Shown piece after piece: positions 44,134-52,759 of a stretch of 64,000 nucleotides of DNA. A program made the translations under genes and the position numbers. The DNA comes from Prostheceraeus crozeri. Lineage: Eukaryota > Platyhelminthes > Polycladida > Euryleptidae. The notes beneath the pieces are model-generated. The model was given only the letters and a program-made list of their open reading frames with translations. It searched no databases and was not told the DNA's origin. The stretch is from assembly GCA_907163375.1 (NCBI GenBank), contig CAJQUW010011065.1, positions 496,001-560,000 on the forward strand, in the 5' to 3' direction. How positions within the stretch are numbered: position 1 is the stretch's first letter; each line of letters starts with the position of its first letter.

Positions 44134-47100
44134 TTATGTCAATACATCTCCTGAATGTGGTAGCGTGAGTTTTATTCTTTTGGGTGGAGGTATGTTTGTG
44201 TCAGGATGTCCATGTGGAAGAGATGTGTTATGTCCTATCCAACACCTCTTATCCTCCCATGCTGAAAGTGCTCGTTTCTTGAACGTGTACGTTTTCACAG
44301 TATGAACTTGAGATTTTAAGATTGTCATATTGACAAACGTTATATTTTTATTTTTATAGGCCTTCTTATAGGACCGATGTTTCATTTTATGAACAATGGA
44401 TTTTGATATACCTTTAGCACGCTTAATACTATCTGCACATTCTTTTAATTTCATGGAATACATTTTAGGACGGAGGAGAATCATTTCATCTATTTCCTTT
44501 CCTGCTGTTTCATCCTTAAAACAACCAAGTTTGGCTTTATTCTGTATGGAATAGAGTGGATGAGTGGGATTGTAGTTAGATGTGTCGAAATATTTTTCTA
44601 ATGACTTGCCTACTTCATTAAAATTTAAATCTTTTTGAGTGGTAATTCCTAAAAAGAAACTATCTGTATCACCACCCAGCAAGCCAACCTCTTTTACGAG
44701 AGGGCATGGTTTTAATATTTTGTAGAAGAGTTGATACATTTCAAGCTTGGAATAATCTAAAACGGCTTGCCCAATATAGATGGGTTTGCACAACTCAACT
44801 TCTGATTTTATCATTTTAACACCTACAAGATCCTCATCGATGATGTCTCTATCAATGAAAAGAGGTGATGAGGTCAATTTGTGATATTTTTGTTCATCAA
44901 CGACTAGTTTGTAATTCATACGTTTTCTAACATCCTCCATGGTCTTTCCGAATAGACTGTTATTCTTATATTTATAAAAATCCTTTTCAAAATTATTTTG
45001 GGCGAGTGCACGTTTTTGACTGTTACTATCTATGTAGGGTTTGAGGAAGGCTTTCTGTCTAAATTTGATAATGCGGTGAACTGACTTTAGAAGCATGCCC
45101 ATTTCTAAATAGAATTTTAATATGCAGAAGTGTACGAGATAATTTTTCTTATCATATTGGGTGAGTAAAAGTTTGCGGCATGGTTTGTACCTTGGCTGTC
45201 CACACTCTGTTAAGTTATTATGAAATTGTGACATGAATGGTGAAAACATATCTTCAGTCACTTCACCAGATTCAGGTGCGAGTGGGAAATCAGCAGTTTT
45301 ATTTTTAATGCTATTTGGATAAATCAAATCCACTTCAAAATAATATCCCCAATCACCTTCATCTGGAATCTTCAGTATGTTTGAAGGGTTGGAGTAATAC
45401 TCAAGCTCATCTTGATTTAACCAACTAAACTCGGAATGAGGTAGTGGTTTAGACAGTGAACTGCCATATAAATTATTTTGGTCATAGTACTTTAGGTGGA
45501 TATGATCATCACCTACTGTTTCAGATTTTATATGATGTTTATTTACAAATGTGAGACCACCGCGTATTCCGCGCTCAAATATATTATACATCTCGGGGTC
45601 TTGTAAGAGATGAATGGTCTCACCAGTCATTTTAAAGGCTGATTTAAAGGACATGGCTGGTAGACTGACAAAGTGGACAGGATCTAATTTGTCTTCTTCT
45701 AATGCCACTTGTCGAAATTCCTGAAAGACATCAGCCAGCAAAATGACATCTAATTCTAAGTAAGCGATCATATAATCGCCAAACGTTTTACAATCAAATT
45801 TTAACCATGCCTCTTGAGCATGTTCATAGTCCTCTACTGGACAATCTTCACCCGTCAAATCGTTTTTGAATTTGTCAATGGAAGGAAGGGTTGTTTCATT
45901 TAGTTTAGACATTGAGCTAAAATACGCATAAGGAAAGACTCCTTTGCGAGTGATTATTTCATCCGTTAAGTTTGGATAGTGTTTCTTCAAAGTTTGACTA
46001 TGGGGAAGAAACTTGAGATTTCGAACGAGAGAAGCTAGTGACGCTGACATGAATTGAAATGAATCTAAAAATTTTATTTCGAAGAAGACTGTCTTATTTT
46101 CTTTAGTTTTATCTACTGGTACTTTTGCTGTCATTGCCATGAATTTTTCTCTCGTTTGTGCTATTACATTAAACTGCCACGATTTCATCTGGCTCAACCC
46201 TCCTTTTATGAGCATATGACTGTCATAGCCCTTAAAGTTATGAAAAATGACGGGTAGTACACGACGTCTCAACCTAAGTGAAAAGTTACATTTGGAGCAG
46301 AGTGCGTTTCTAAATTTACCAGTGATGTGATCATGATCACGCACTTTCTTAATTTTATCGTCATCAAACGTTTTATGACATTTAGGACAGGATGTGCAAC
46401 TTTCAAATTTTTGTTTGTCTTCATCTGACATATGTAGTGACTTACGCTGCAATTGGGAATCATATGATTGTTGAAATTTAGCAGCTTTATCGAGAAATTC
46501 TAGAAATTTTGAAATGCAATCTTCACCTTGCCAAGTATGCATTTTGTTTTGTCTATTCCTAAAGTGGTCATGCCATACTTCATAGCAGGATATGGCTGCT
46601 GGCTTGTGGATGATATCATCAATGTAGCATTCTATGTCTGCGTAAATGACACGCAGGGGACTTAATTCGTCACCATTATCCCTATGTGAAAATATTTTAT
46701 CTTTGGGCATGCGTTCCATTTGTAATTTACCTCGCTTGCACCATTCATAGTGAGTTTCAAATTTATCTTTACTCCAAAAGGAGCGGATGCAGCGGTCGCA
46801 TACAAAATGTTCACCTCTTTTAGAGTGCCCCAAGTGAGTGTACAAGCGAGAGATTTTGGGAATACCACAGTAGTGCCATTCCTCGCTATCATCTTGTTTT
46901 ACTAATAAGAGGTTGACTACACGTTCATAACAAGTTGAACGTGAATTATAGCGGGCACCCTTCAACCCCTTCTCCCACACGTGAACGACAATTTTAATCT
47001 TATTATGTTTTTCGAACGTTTCTACATCTTTGATTTTCATGTTGTTACTATCACAACCTTCAAAGTCTAGTTCATCCTCCCACTGTCTATAGCTATAGGT

Positions 47101-48108
47101 GCGATCTCGGTGCGCGTTGATATCATTATAGTGAAGGATGGATAGGACTGCATATTTGAAACACTGTGATTTACAATCGACATTGATGACAGCTTTCTTA
47201 TTATACAACGTTTTTGGTAGTTTAAATGTACCTCGAGCTGCATGACTTTCTAATAGTGAAATTTTGAATATGGCTGAGTCCACACCATCAAAAATGAGAG
47301 CGCTGTCGCGTTGATTGAATTTATCTACATTTGATTTTAAACATTGAATGTGAAAATTTAGCCAAGACTCGCAGTCTACAACTTCGGTTGCGGAAGAGGA
47401 AGGAACATGAAACTGTATTCTCTCCGTCACTTGACCCGTTTGAAAATCTATCTTAATATATTTTAGTTTAAGGTAGATGAGCGCCTTCATTCTAAAATTG
47501 TCTAAATTGTTGAAGAGCGCTTCGATAATGTTAGAATTTTGAAGGAGCCACTCAGGAAAATCTACTATTTGAGTATTGGACTCCATGCAGTAGTCGCGTA
47601 CTAAATTATTATGTGAAACATTAATGAGGGAGATGGTAGAGGTACCGTTGGTGTAGTGATGATTTGCATGCGTGTGTTGAAGTCTGTGCGAAGATCGCTG
47701 AAAGTGACTATCAAAAGAAAGAGGGCACAAATCGCAAGGAAAGGAGATGTCATCGTCAGAATCAACTTCACCTCCGGAGATTGACGCCGCTTTGCGTTGA
47801 CACACACGTTGTTTGATGTGTCGAAGGAGACTGTGCTTCCTTGTAAACATATGTCCGCAGTCGGCACATTCCCACTCGTTGCCTTGTCGCGAGAGTCCTG
47901 AGCTGGAACTCACATCACCTGAAAGAGAAATCATTCTATCATCTCTGTTCAAGTCTCAGTGTATTGTTACAACCTACCTTGACTCAACGACTCTAAACTT
48001 TCCTCGAGAAGGGAGGGCGTTGGTGATGAAGTTGATGGCTGAAATTGAGGAAGATGCTATTAGCCACACGTTTGACGGAGATGAGTGAAGAAATTTTCAA
48101 CTTACCAT
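44134..48108 (-). CDS. Protein-primed DNA polymerase B with N-terminal zinc fingers and HNH-like insert
   Basis: The main exon has 1,272 codons of open frame. Order: C2H2-type fingers (CADCGHMFTRKHSLLRH, CDLCPLSF) near the start; exonuclease motif YADIECYIDD (about 438); a Cys-rich endonuclease VII/HNH-like insert CPKCHKTF...RDHDHITGKFR (about 525-545); exonuclease Asp in YLELDVILL; polymerase motif A YDQNNLYGSS (about 820), B KNNSLFGKT (about 990), C GGDTDSFF (about 1090). Upstream, two canonical introns are visible: ATG (48106-48108), intron to 48039, a 61-base exon, intron to 47919, main exon from 47918. Exon 1 holds only the ATG, and the second Polinton copy shows the same start. It replicates the element from protein-primed ends. 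Looks whole. Confidence 0.9.
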
Positions 48109-48365
48109 TTCAACGAAATCGAGTTTAAGGTTGATACTTCAACAAGATAGAGACTTCACGAGAGAGCAGTTTACTTGTACGCCTCAAATATAGAATTCGT
48201 CAGAGAACACTTCACTTATATGTCACAAAGACAGAGTGAAATGACACGAATGTCACTTTACATATATACTTTCGTATTCATCATTCATTGGCTGTTCATT
48301 CTGATTGGTTGCTTGTTGATACTTAAGAATTAGAAAACATTTCAAAGTTATTATTCACAGTCAAC
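48109..48365. promoter_or_regulatory. Divergent promoter between polymerase and accessory gene
   Basis: On the minus strand CATATAAG (48214-48223) lies about 110 bases before the polymerase ATG. On the plus strand CATATATACT (48261-48270) precedes the gene at 48366, with ATTGG boxes (inverted CCAAT) between. The whole interval is conserved in the second element at 63697-63953. Confidence 0.5.
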
Positions 48366-48761
48366 ATGACAAGCCCTCCGACAACACCAAACACAAAATT
48401 CTCTGCTCCATCCTCAACACCAAACGCTCCAACGAAGGTAGAGAAGGTGTTATTACCAGCGGACAACGAAGAGAGTGTATGTGAGAAGGAGTGTCCCGAC
48501 TTAACAGGCGTGAGGTGGAAGTATCTCCAGTACGATACTGACGATGTGATGGAGATCACCAGCACGAAATTCCTCCACCAATTATGGGAGTGGTACACCC
48601 CTAACTCCCAGCCACGAACTATGGAGGAGTGGGAGTATATTGACAAAGTGAGGCTCGCAGTGGAAGAACGATTAAAGCAACTGAACTGTTTTTGTTATCT
48701 ATGTGAAGCCAGACTCTGGGACGATATTGACGATGAAGACCTTTTGAAATACATGCCATAA
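48366..48761 (+). CDS. Acidic Polinton protein of unknown function (131 aa)
   Basis: The N-terminus is Thr/Pro/Ser-rich, followed by a compact acidic domain with CEKECPDLTGVRW, LHQLWEWYTP, a Cys pair CFCYLC, and an acidic end DDIDDEDLLKYM. The Cys residues could bind zinc. It diverges from the polymerase gene and is followed by AATAAA at 48762. The related gene in the second element (63254-63696) has nearly the same C-terminal domain, which supports real coding. Family not recognised. Confidence 0.6.
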   Translation: MTSPPTTPNTKFSAPSSTPNAPTKVEKVLLPADNEESVCEKECPDLTGVRWKYLQYDTDDVMEITSTKFLHQLWEWYTPNSQPRTMEEWEYIDKVRLAVEERLKQLNCFCYLCEARLWDDIDDEDLLKYMP

Positions 48762-48811
48762 TAAATTTTTATTTCGTATTATCTTTGCTTTCATACTGAC
48801 TTACTTGAATG

Positions 48812-49221
48812 GGGCTTCAGTGGATGATTTAACCATGTATACATTTTCATTTGGAAATAGTAGCACGCTTAGTCTAACTTGTAAATCTTAAAACATTTCA
48901 TATGGACGATGATGGTAGATGAAATAGTGTCAAATAAATTAAGATAGCTTACACTTCTGATACAGGGATAGCAATCGACTGCGATCCATGTGTAAAGAGC
49001 TTGTTAGACTACGGATGGGCTTAAGTGGATGATTTAACCATGTATACTTTTTCATTTGGAAATAGTAGCACGCTTAGTCTAACTAGTAAATCTTAAAACA
49101 TTTCATATGGACGATGATGGTAGATGAAATAGTGTCAAATAAAATTAAGATAGCTTACACTTCTGATACAGGGATAGCAATCGACTGCGATCCATGTGTA
49201 AAGAGCTTGTTAGACTACGGA
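48812..49221. repeat. Tandem duplication, 205-bp unit x2
   Basis: Two adjacent copies, almost identical, contain GTGGATGATTTAACCATG at the left and GGGATAGCAATCGACTGC near the right. The second element has the same duplicated arrangement (62793-63204), so the duplication predates both insertions. No gene is evident; frames through it are short. Confidence 0.85.
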
Positions 49222-49559
49222 AGAGAGAAGTGTGCTATGTTGCGTGTGGCGCGTGAGTGTCCTCCCATTTCATTCCATTCATCAATTCGTCTCATTGATA
49301 GAGACAGGTAGAACTCATGGTTCTCATAACGTATGCAATGGAAAGTTTTAGGCAACCTTCGACAGTTGGCTAAATGTCGCCCTGGCGCGAATGTATACTA
49401 CGTTGAGACAGAGGCAATCACTTGCAAACATGACGCAGAGAGGTTAAACAAGACTGATCATTGCCGAATGTCCCTTGCGGTATACATAGCTACGGGTTTC
49501 ACCGCCGCCCTTTACAGGAACGCCCGTCGAAAGGAAGTATTACACCGAACTTCATTTGC
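49222..49559 (+). other. Region with a doubtful ORF (from 49333) before the first 141-bp repeat
   Basis: A frame starting MQWKVLGNLRQLAK runs from 49333 into the neighbouring 141-bp repeat and is open in both Polintons. By eye the two copies differ here at about six sites, of which five change the residue, so there is no sign of protein constraint. I therefore list it as an unproven ORF; the sequence may be a non-coding or regulatory part of the accessory module. Confidence 0.3.
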
Positions 49560-49700
49560 AACGTTCAAGTTGACTGATAGCAGATTCAACTTAATGATAG
49601 TATTCGCCAGTCCGAAGACTGCCCAGGGCAAACCGCGTGGAGGTTCTATCATGTCTTGCCCCATGGTGGCCCTTAAGAGAGCCGATGGTTCGTTCTCGGG
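49560..49700 (-). repeat. 141-bp structured repeat, element 1 copy 1
   Basis: Read on the minus strand it starts CCCGAGAACGAACCATCGG and ends TCAACTTGAACGTT. It lies 25 bases past the stop of the gene at 49726-49980. It can form a UUCG-capped hairpin (CAGTCTTCGGACTG), a hairpin AAGTTGA/TCAACTT and two crossing helices (GGGCAA with TTGCCC; ATGATAG with CTATCAT). Six near-identical copies occur in the window. Confidence 0.85.
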
Positions 49701-49725
49701 GTGTCAATGGTGTCAATTAAGTTGA

Positions 49726-49980
49726 CTATTGGCTGGAATAGTCAATGGGTATGACGGTTAGGTTGTCATAGATCCTATACCGCCGAGGTCGTACTGGTGC
49801 ATCTGGCACCTTTCGGATGCGAGTGGTATTTGGAGTCCACACCCCATCCGTCCAAACAATCTTTTCGATCTTCCCCTTCTTATCATCCTCTTCATCCCAC
49901 TCGTCGAGGATGACGAAGTCGGGAATAGCGTTGTCTTCATCGATGAAGACGGGAATGTTGTCGGCAGATGTCGCTTCCAT
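49726..49980 (-). CDS. Small acidic protein of unknown function (84 aa)
   Basis: Starts MEATSADNIPVF; strongly acidic first half (LDEWDEEDDKK), then a segment WTDGVWTPNTTRIRK, ending PIDYSSQ. The second Polinton encodes a product of exactly the same length with about eight substitutions (62040-62294), which supports coding. TATA-like TATATAAG lies at about 50021-50030 on the minus strand, some 45 bases before the ATG. Family not recognised; it belongs to the right-end accessory module. Confidence 0.6.
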   Translation of the reverse strand: MEATSADNIPVFIDEDNAIPDFVILDEWDEEDDKKGKIEKIVWTDGVWTPNTTRIRKVPDAPVRPRRYRIYDNLTVIPIDYSSQ

Positions 49981-50020
49981 CGTGACTTCAAATTGAATGA
50001 GAAGTGCTACAATCTTCTGG

Positions 50021-50030
50021 CTTATATAGG
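50021..50030 (-). promoter_or_regulatory. TATA box of the 84-aa gene
   Basis: CCTATATAAG on the minus strand, conserved as CTTATATAAG in the second element (61991-61999). The 141-bp repeat lies just upstream of it. Confidence 0.55.
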
Positions 50031-50096
50031 GTTTTCAACAATGAATTGCTCAACAGCGAATCAGAATGCTTCAGGGATAACAATCGACTGCATAAT

Positions 50097-50234
50097 GCTC
50101 AACTTGACTGATAGCAGATTCAACTTAATGATAGTATTCGCCAGTCCGAAGACTGCCCAGGGCAAACCGCGTGGAGGTTCTATCATGTCTTGCCCCATGG
50201 TGGCCCTTAAGAGAGCCGATGGTTCGTTCTCGGG
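50097..50234 (-). repeat. 141-bp structured repeat, element 1 copy 2
   Basis: Same unit as at 49560, here directly after the stop of the 88-aa gene and upstream of the TATA box of the 84-aa gene. The last few bases differ (GTTGAGCA in place of GTTGAACG-type end). Folding elements are kept. Confidence 0.85.
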
Positions 50235-50246
50235 ATTAACGTCATC

Positions 50247-50513
50247 TTACACCCTACCAATTCTGCTGAGAGAGTCTTTGACTCTCTCTTTGGTAGCACT
50301 GTCGACTTCCACGCTAATTGGCACGTGGCTAAAAAGTGGAATGTAGCGCCATTCCGTTGGATTGACAGCAGTTGCTGTCATCGGATTGCCAATCCGAGCA
50401 AGATTATTAAAAACTCTGTCTTGCTCCTCTAGCCTGACAAACTCCTCAAATAAATTTCGCGGCCTTAACTGCGGTCCGCGAGGAGAGCTGACTTGACTGT
50501 TCGGCGTCTGCAT
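50247..50513 (-). CDS. Small protein of unknown function (88 aa)
   Basis: Starts MQTPNSQVSSPRGPQLRP, a proline/arginine-rich lead, then helix NLFEEFVRLEEQDRVFNN, and a compact region TEWRYIPLFSHVPISVEVD. The second element has the same length with a handful of substitutions (61507-61773). I start at the ATG shared by both copies, not at the upstream frame extension, because the TATA box GGTATATAAACC lies 30-40 bases before this ATG. Family not recognised. Confidence 0.6.
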   Translation of the reverse strand: MQTPNSQVSSPRGPQLRPRNLFEEFVRLEEQDRVFNNLARIGNPMTATAVNPTEWRYIPLFSHVPISVEVDSATKERVKDSLSRIGRV

Positions 50514-50544
50514 GATTGAAATGAAATGAAATGAGAGGCAGTGG

Positions 50545-50552
50545 TTTATATA
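50545..50552 (-). promoter_or_regulatory. TATA box of the 88-aa gene
   Basis: TATATAAA on the minus strand inside GGGGTATATAAACC, conserved in the second element at 61468-61475. A 141-bp repeat copy lies about 20 bases upstream. Confidence 0.65.
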
Positions 50553-50569
50553 CCCCTCTAACACGACGC

Positions 50570-50710
50570 AACGTTCAAGTTGACTGATAGCAGATTCAAC
50601 TTAATGATAGTATTCGCCAGTCCGAAGACTGCCCAGGGCAAACCGCGTGGAGGTTCTATCATGTCTTGCCCCTAGGTGGCCCTTAAGAGAGCCGATGGTT
50701 CGTTCTCGGG
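50570..50710 (-). repeat. 141-bp structured repeat, element 1 copy 3
   Basis: Lies between the coiled-coil gene (ending 50810) and the TATA box of the 88-aa gene. Same unit and orientation as the copies at 49560 and 50097; all three are oriented with the leftward genes. Confidence 0.85.
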
Positions 50711-50809
50711 AGTGTCGTGATGGGGTGGTGAAGGCGGGCAAAGATCTGCAATGAAAATGATATGTATTAGAATAGGATATACTATCTTATTTAATTTTCA
50801 CTTACCAAG

Positions 50810-51988
50810 TTAGCCATCCTTTGGCAGTCTCGCGCGCTTCCGAATAGAGAATTTATGTAAGTGACCGCGCATTCTTAGGCAGGCATGCAAACATTTTTTC
50901 GTCGGATGGCCGTTATAGCAAATTATTGATTCGTCGAGGCTTTGATTTACTAATACTTCGCCGGCCAAATGATTATCCCGAATAGGGATGTGAAATTCAA
51001 ACAAACGATCCTCATTCACACGTTCCCACTCATCCCTCATGCGCTCCAACTTCTCATACGCCTGCCTCTCATCACCCCGCCGAGCCACAGTCCACTCCAA
51101 CTCAACATTCCTCGCTCTCAACACACTCATCTCCCTCATCATCTCCTCAAACTTCGCTTCTGCATCTCTCATTCTTCTCTCCGCAGCACTCGCCCTCTTC
51201 TCACACTCATCATTCTTCTCTTCCAACTCTCGCGTCTTATTCTTCAAATCAGTCACACTACGCCTCATTCTAATGTTTTCATCCGCTACCTCCTTCGACT
51301 TCAGTTCCTTCTTTTTCAACTCATCCAACTCCTTCACAACTTCATCCTTCACTTTCTTCAAACTCTCATACTTATTCACCAACAAATCATGCGCCATCTG
51401 CTGCGAAACATGCCTCTTCTCTTCATCCTTCAACCACCTCGCCGACTGCACACGAATCCCACCACTCTTCACTTTTGGGGAAGATGAGCTCTTCGGGGGG
51501 TCGGTGATGACAATGTTTGACACCTCCGACGACGAAGAGCTCAACTTCCTCACACGCTTCCTCACACGCTCCCTATCTAAATCCACATCATCCTCATCAT
51601 CACTCTCAAGCACTCTCTTTCGCTCAATCTCACCCTCCAACGACGCAACCGCTCTCGCCAACTCATCATTCTCAACAACATTCTCAACAACATTCTCAAC
51701 CTTACCCTCTCGCTCTATCGCCAACATTCGCTCCCTCTCTTCCACAATCAACTGCGTAAATCTTAAGTCAGTCACTAAACCACCACTACAGTCAGCATGC
51801 ACTCTGTAGAAACGCGCCTCAACCTCATCACCCTTCAGCACTCTACACTTCACACACGCAACCCTATTCAAGATAATCATGTGGCCGGTGCCCGCCTTCT
51901 TCACATGCGCCTTGGCGTCCGCACTGCGATTGATTCGACCGCACACACACATTTTTACATGATATTTGCGATTTTTATCGTTTGCCAT
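50810..51988 (-). CDS. Zinc-ligand plus coiled-coil protein of unknown function (392 aa)
   Basis: Starts MANDKNRKYHVKMCVCG. I chose this ATG because the second element conserves it while the upstream extension of the frame is not conserved. The N-terminal 60 residues hold Cys pairs (CVCG, CVKC) and a His, a possible zinc site. An acidic, Arg-rich low-complexity stretch follows (SDDEDDVDLDRERVRKRVRK), then a long coiled coil (about 190-310; LKKVKDEVVKELDELKKKEL). The C-terminal domain has FEFHIPIRDNHL and CYNGHPTKKCLHACLRMRGH. A 5' UTR intron (52006-52538) with donor AG|GTAAGC and acceptor CTTACAG, and a second intron just after the stop, are visible and shared with element 2. Function unknown. 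Confidence 0.65.
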   Translation of the reverse strand: MANDKNRKYHVKMCVCGRINRSADAKAHVKKAGTGHMIILNRVACVKCRVLKGDEVEARFYRVHADCSGGLVTDLRFTQLIVEERERMLAIEREGKVENVVENVVENDELARAVASLEGEIERKRVLESDDEDDVDLDRERVRKRVRKLSSSSSEVSNIVITDPPKSSSSPKVKSGGIRVQSARWLKDEEKRHVSQQMAHDLLVNKYESLKKVKDEVVKELDELKKKELKSKEVADENIRMRRSVTDLKNKTRELEEKNDECEKRASAAERRMRDAEAKFEEMMREMSVLRARNVELEWTVARRGDERQAYEKLERMRDEWERVNEDRLFEFHIPIRDNHLAGEVLVNQSLDESIICYNGHPTKKCLHACLRMRGHLHKFSIRKRARLPKDG

Positions 51989-52005
51989 GCCTGATTTATC
52001 GTTAG

Positions 52006-52538
52006 CTGTAAGATAATGAAATTTGTATAAGTTTGGAATCATGTAGTACAGTCATATTCCTAAAGAGTGTAGTGAGTGGCACTCGATCCCGTCGACAGCC
52101 CGAAGGCCTTGTACTGATCAATAGGGAAGTGAGAGATCTTCCCCGATACCCGCTCTTTACAGCTGAAGACATCATTGTCACTGCCCCGAAGTGGTAACAG
52201 GAACGCCGAGTCAAAGGTAGTGATCAGTAGCTGGGATCTAACCCCTCAAAGCTGCCTTAGACTTAGTTAAATTTCAAATCTGATAGCAGATTTGAACTCA
52301 GTACACTTGAAAACCTTAGTCTACATGTTAAAACTTTGAAAAAACTGAAAATTAAGAATTTTTAAAAAATTCCGCATTTTACTACTCATACTACTTTTAA
52401 AAAATTTTATCAGTAGTAAAGACACTATCAAACTCTATCATACAAACTTTGAAGTAAGAAGATAGCTTGCCTACTTCAAAAGATAGAGTCCTTTGAAACA
52501 CCCGATATCGGGAGCTCAGAGCGACGACCGTCGCTTAC
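52006..52538 (-). other. 5' UTR intron of the coiled-coil gene
   Basis: Donor GTAAGCGAC follows GAAAGACGAG, and the acceptor reads TTTCATTATCTTACAG. The equivalent in the second element is 59451-60012 with the same boundaries. Inside are AT-rich stretches and a GATC-rich inverted motif near 52130. Confidence 0.5.
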
Positions 52539-52579
52539 CTCGTCTTTCGATGAAGTGATCAGACTTACGTTGTCGGGGG

Positions 52580-52587
52580 TTTATAAA
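52580..52587 (-). promoter_or_regulatory. TATA box of the coiled-coil gene
   Basis: TTTATAAA on the minus strand, before ACCCCCGACAACG; in the second element the same position reads ATATATAAACCCCCGAC (59401). About 45 bases before the proposed donor of the 5' UTR intron. Confidence 0.6.
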
Positions 52588-52759
52588 TGCTCGGAAGAAA
52601 ACTTAAAATGACTCTATCTCCGAAAGTATTCATTGTAGCGACATGCGGTTTGTTGCAAACGATTCGTCTCATCATTCTTTATCATATGACACCTAAACCA
52701 TTCTGATATGACCACGGGAAGTTGGTGCGTCAGCACATGTCCATGTAACATGCCACAAG

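Noticed and set aside
49993-50346. Plus-strand ORF sharing a peptide with the ORF at 49333
   Set aside because: The shared peptide is just the translation of the 141-bp repeat; it is antisense to the 88-aa and 84-aa genes.
51039-51809. 256-codon Ser/Phe/Leu-rich ORF opposite the coiled-coil gene (and its copy at 60211-61158)
   Set aside because: Antisense shadow of the Glu/Lys-rich coiled-coil gene; the complement of GAG/AAG codons gives CTC/CTT and TTC/TCT.
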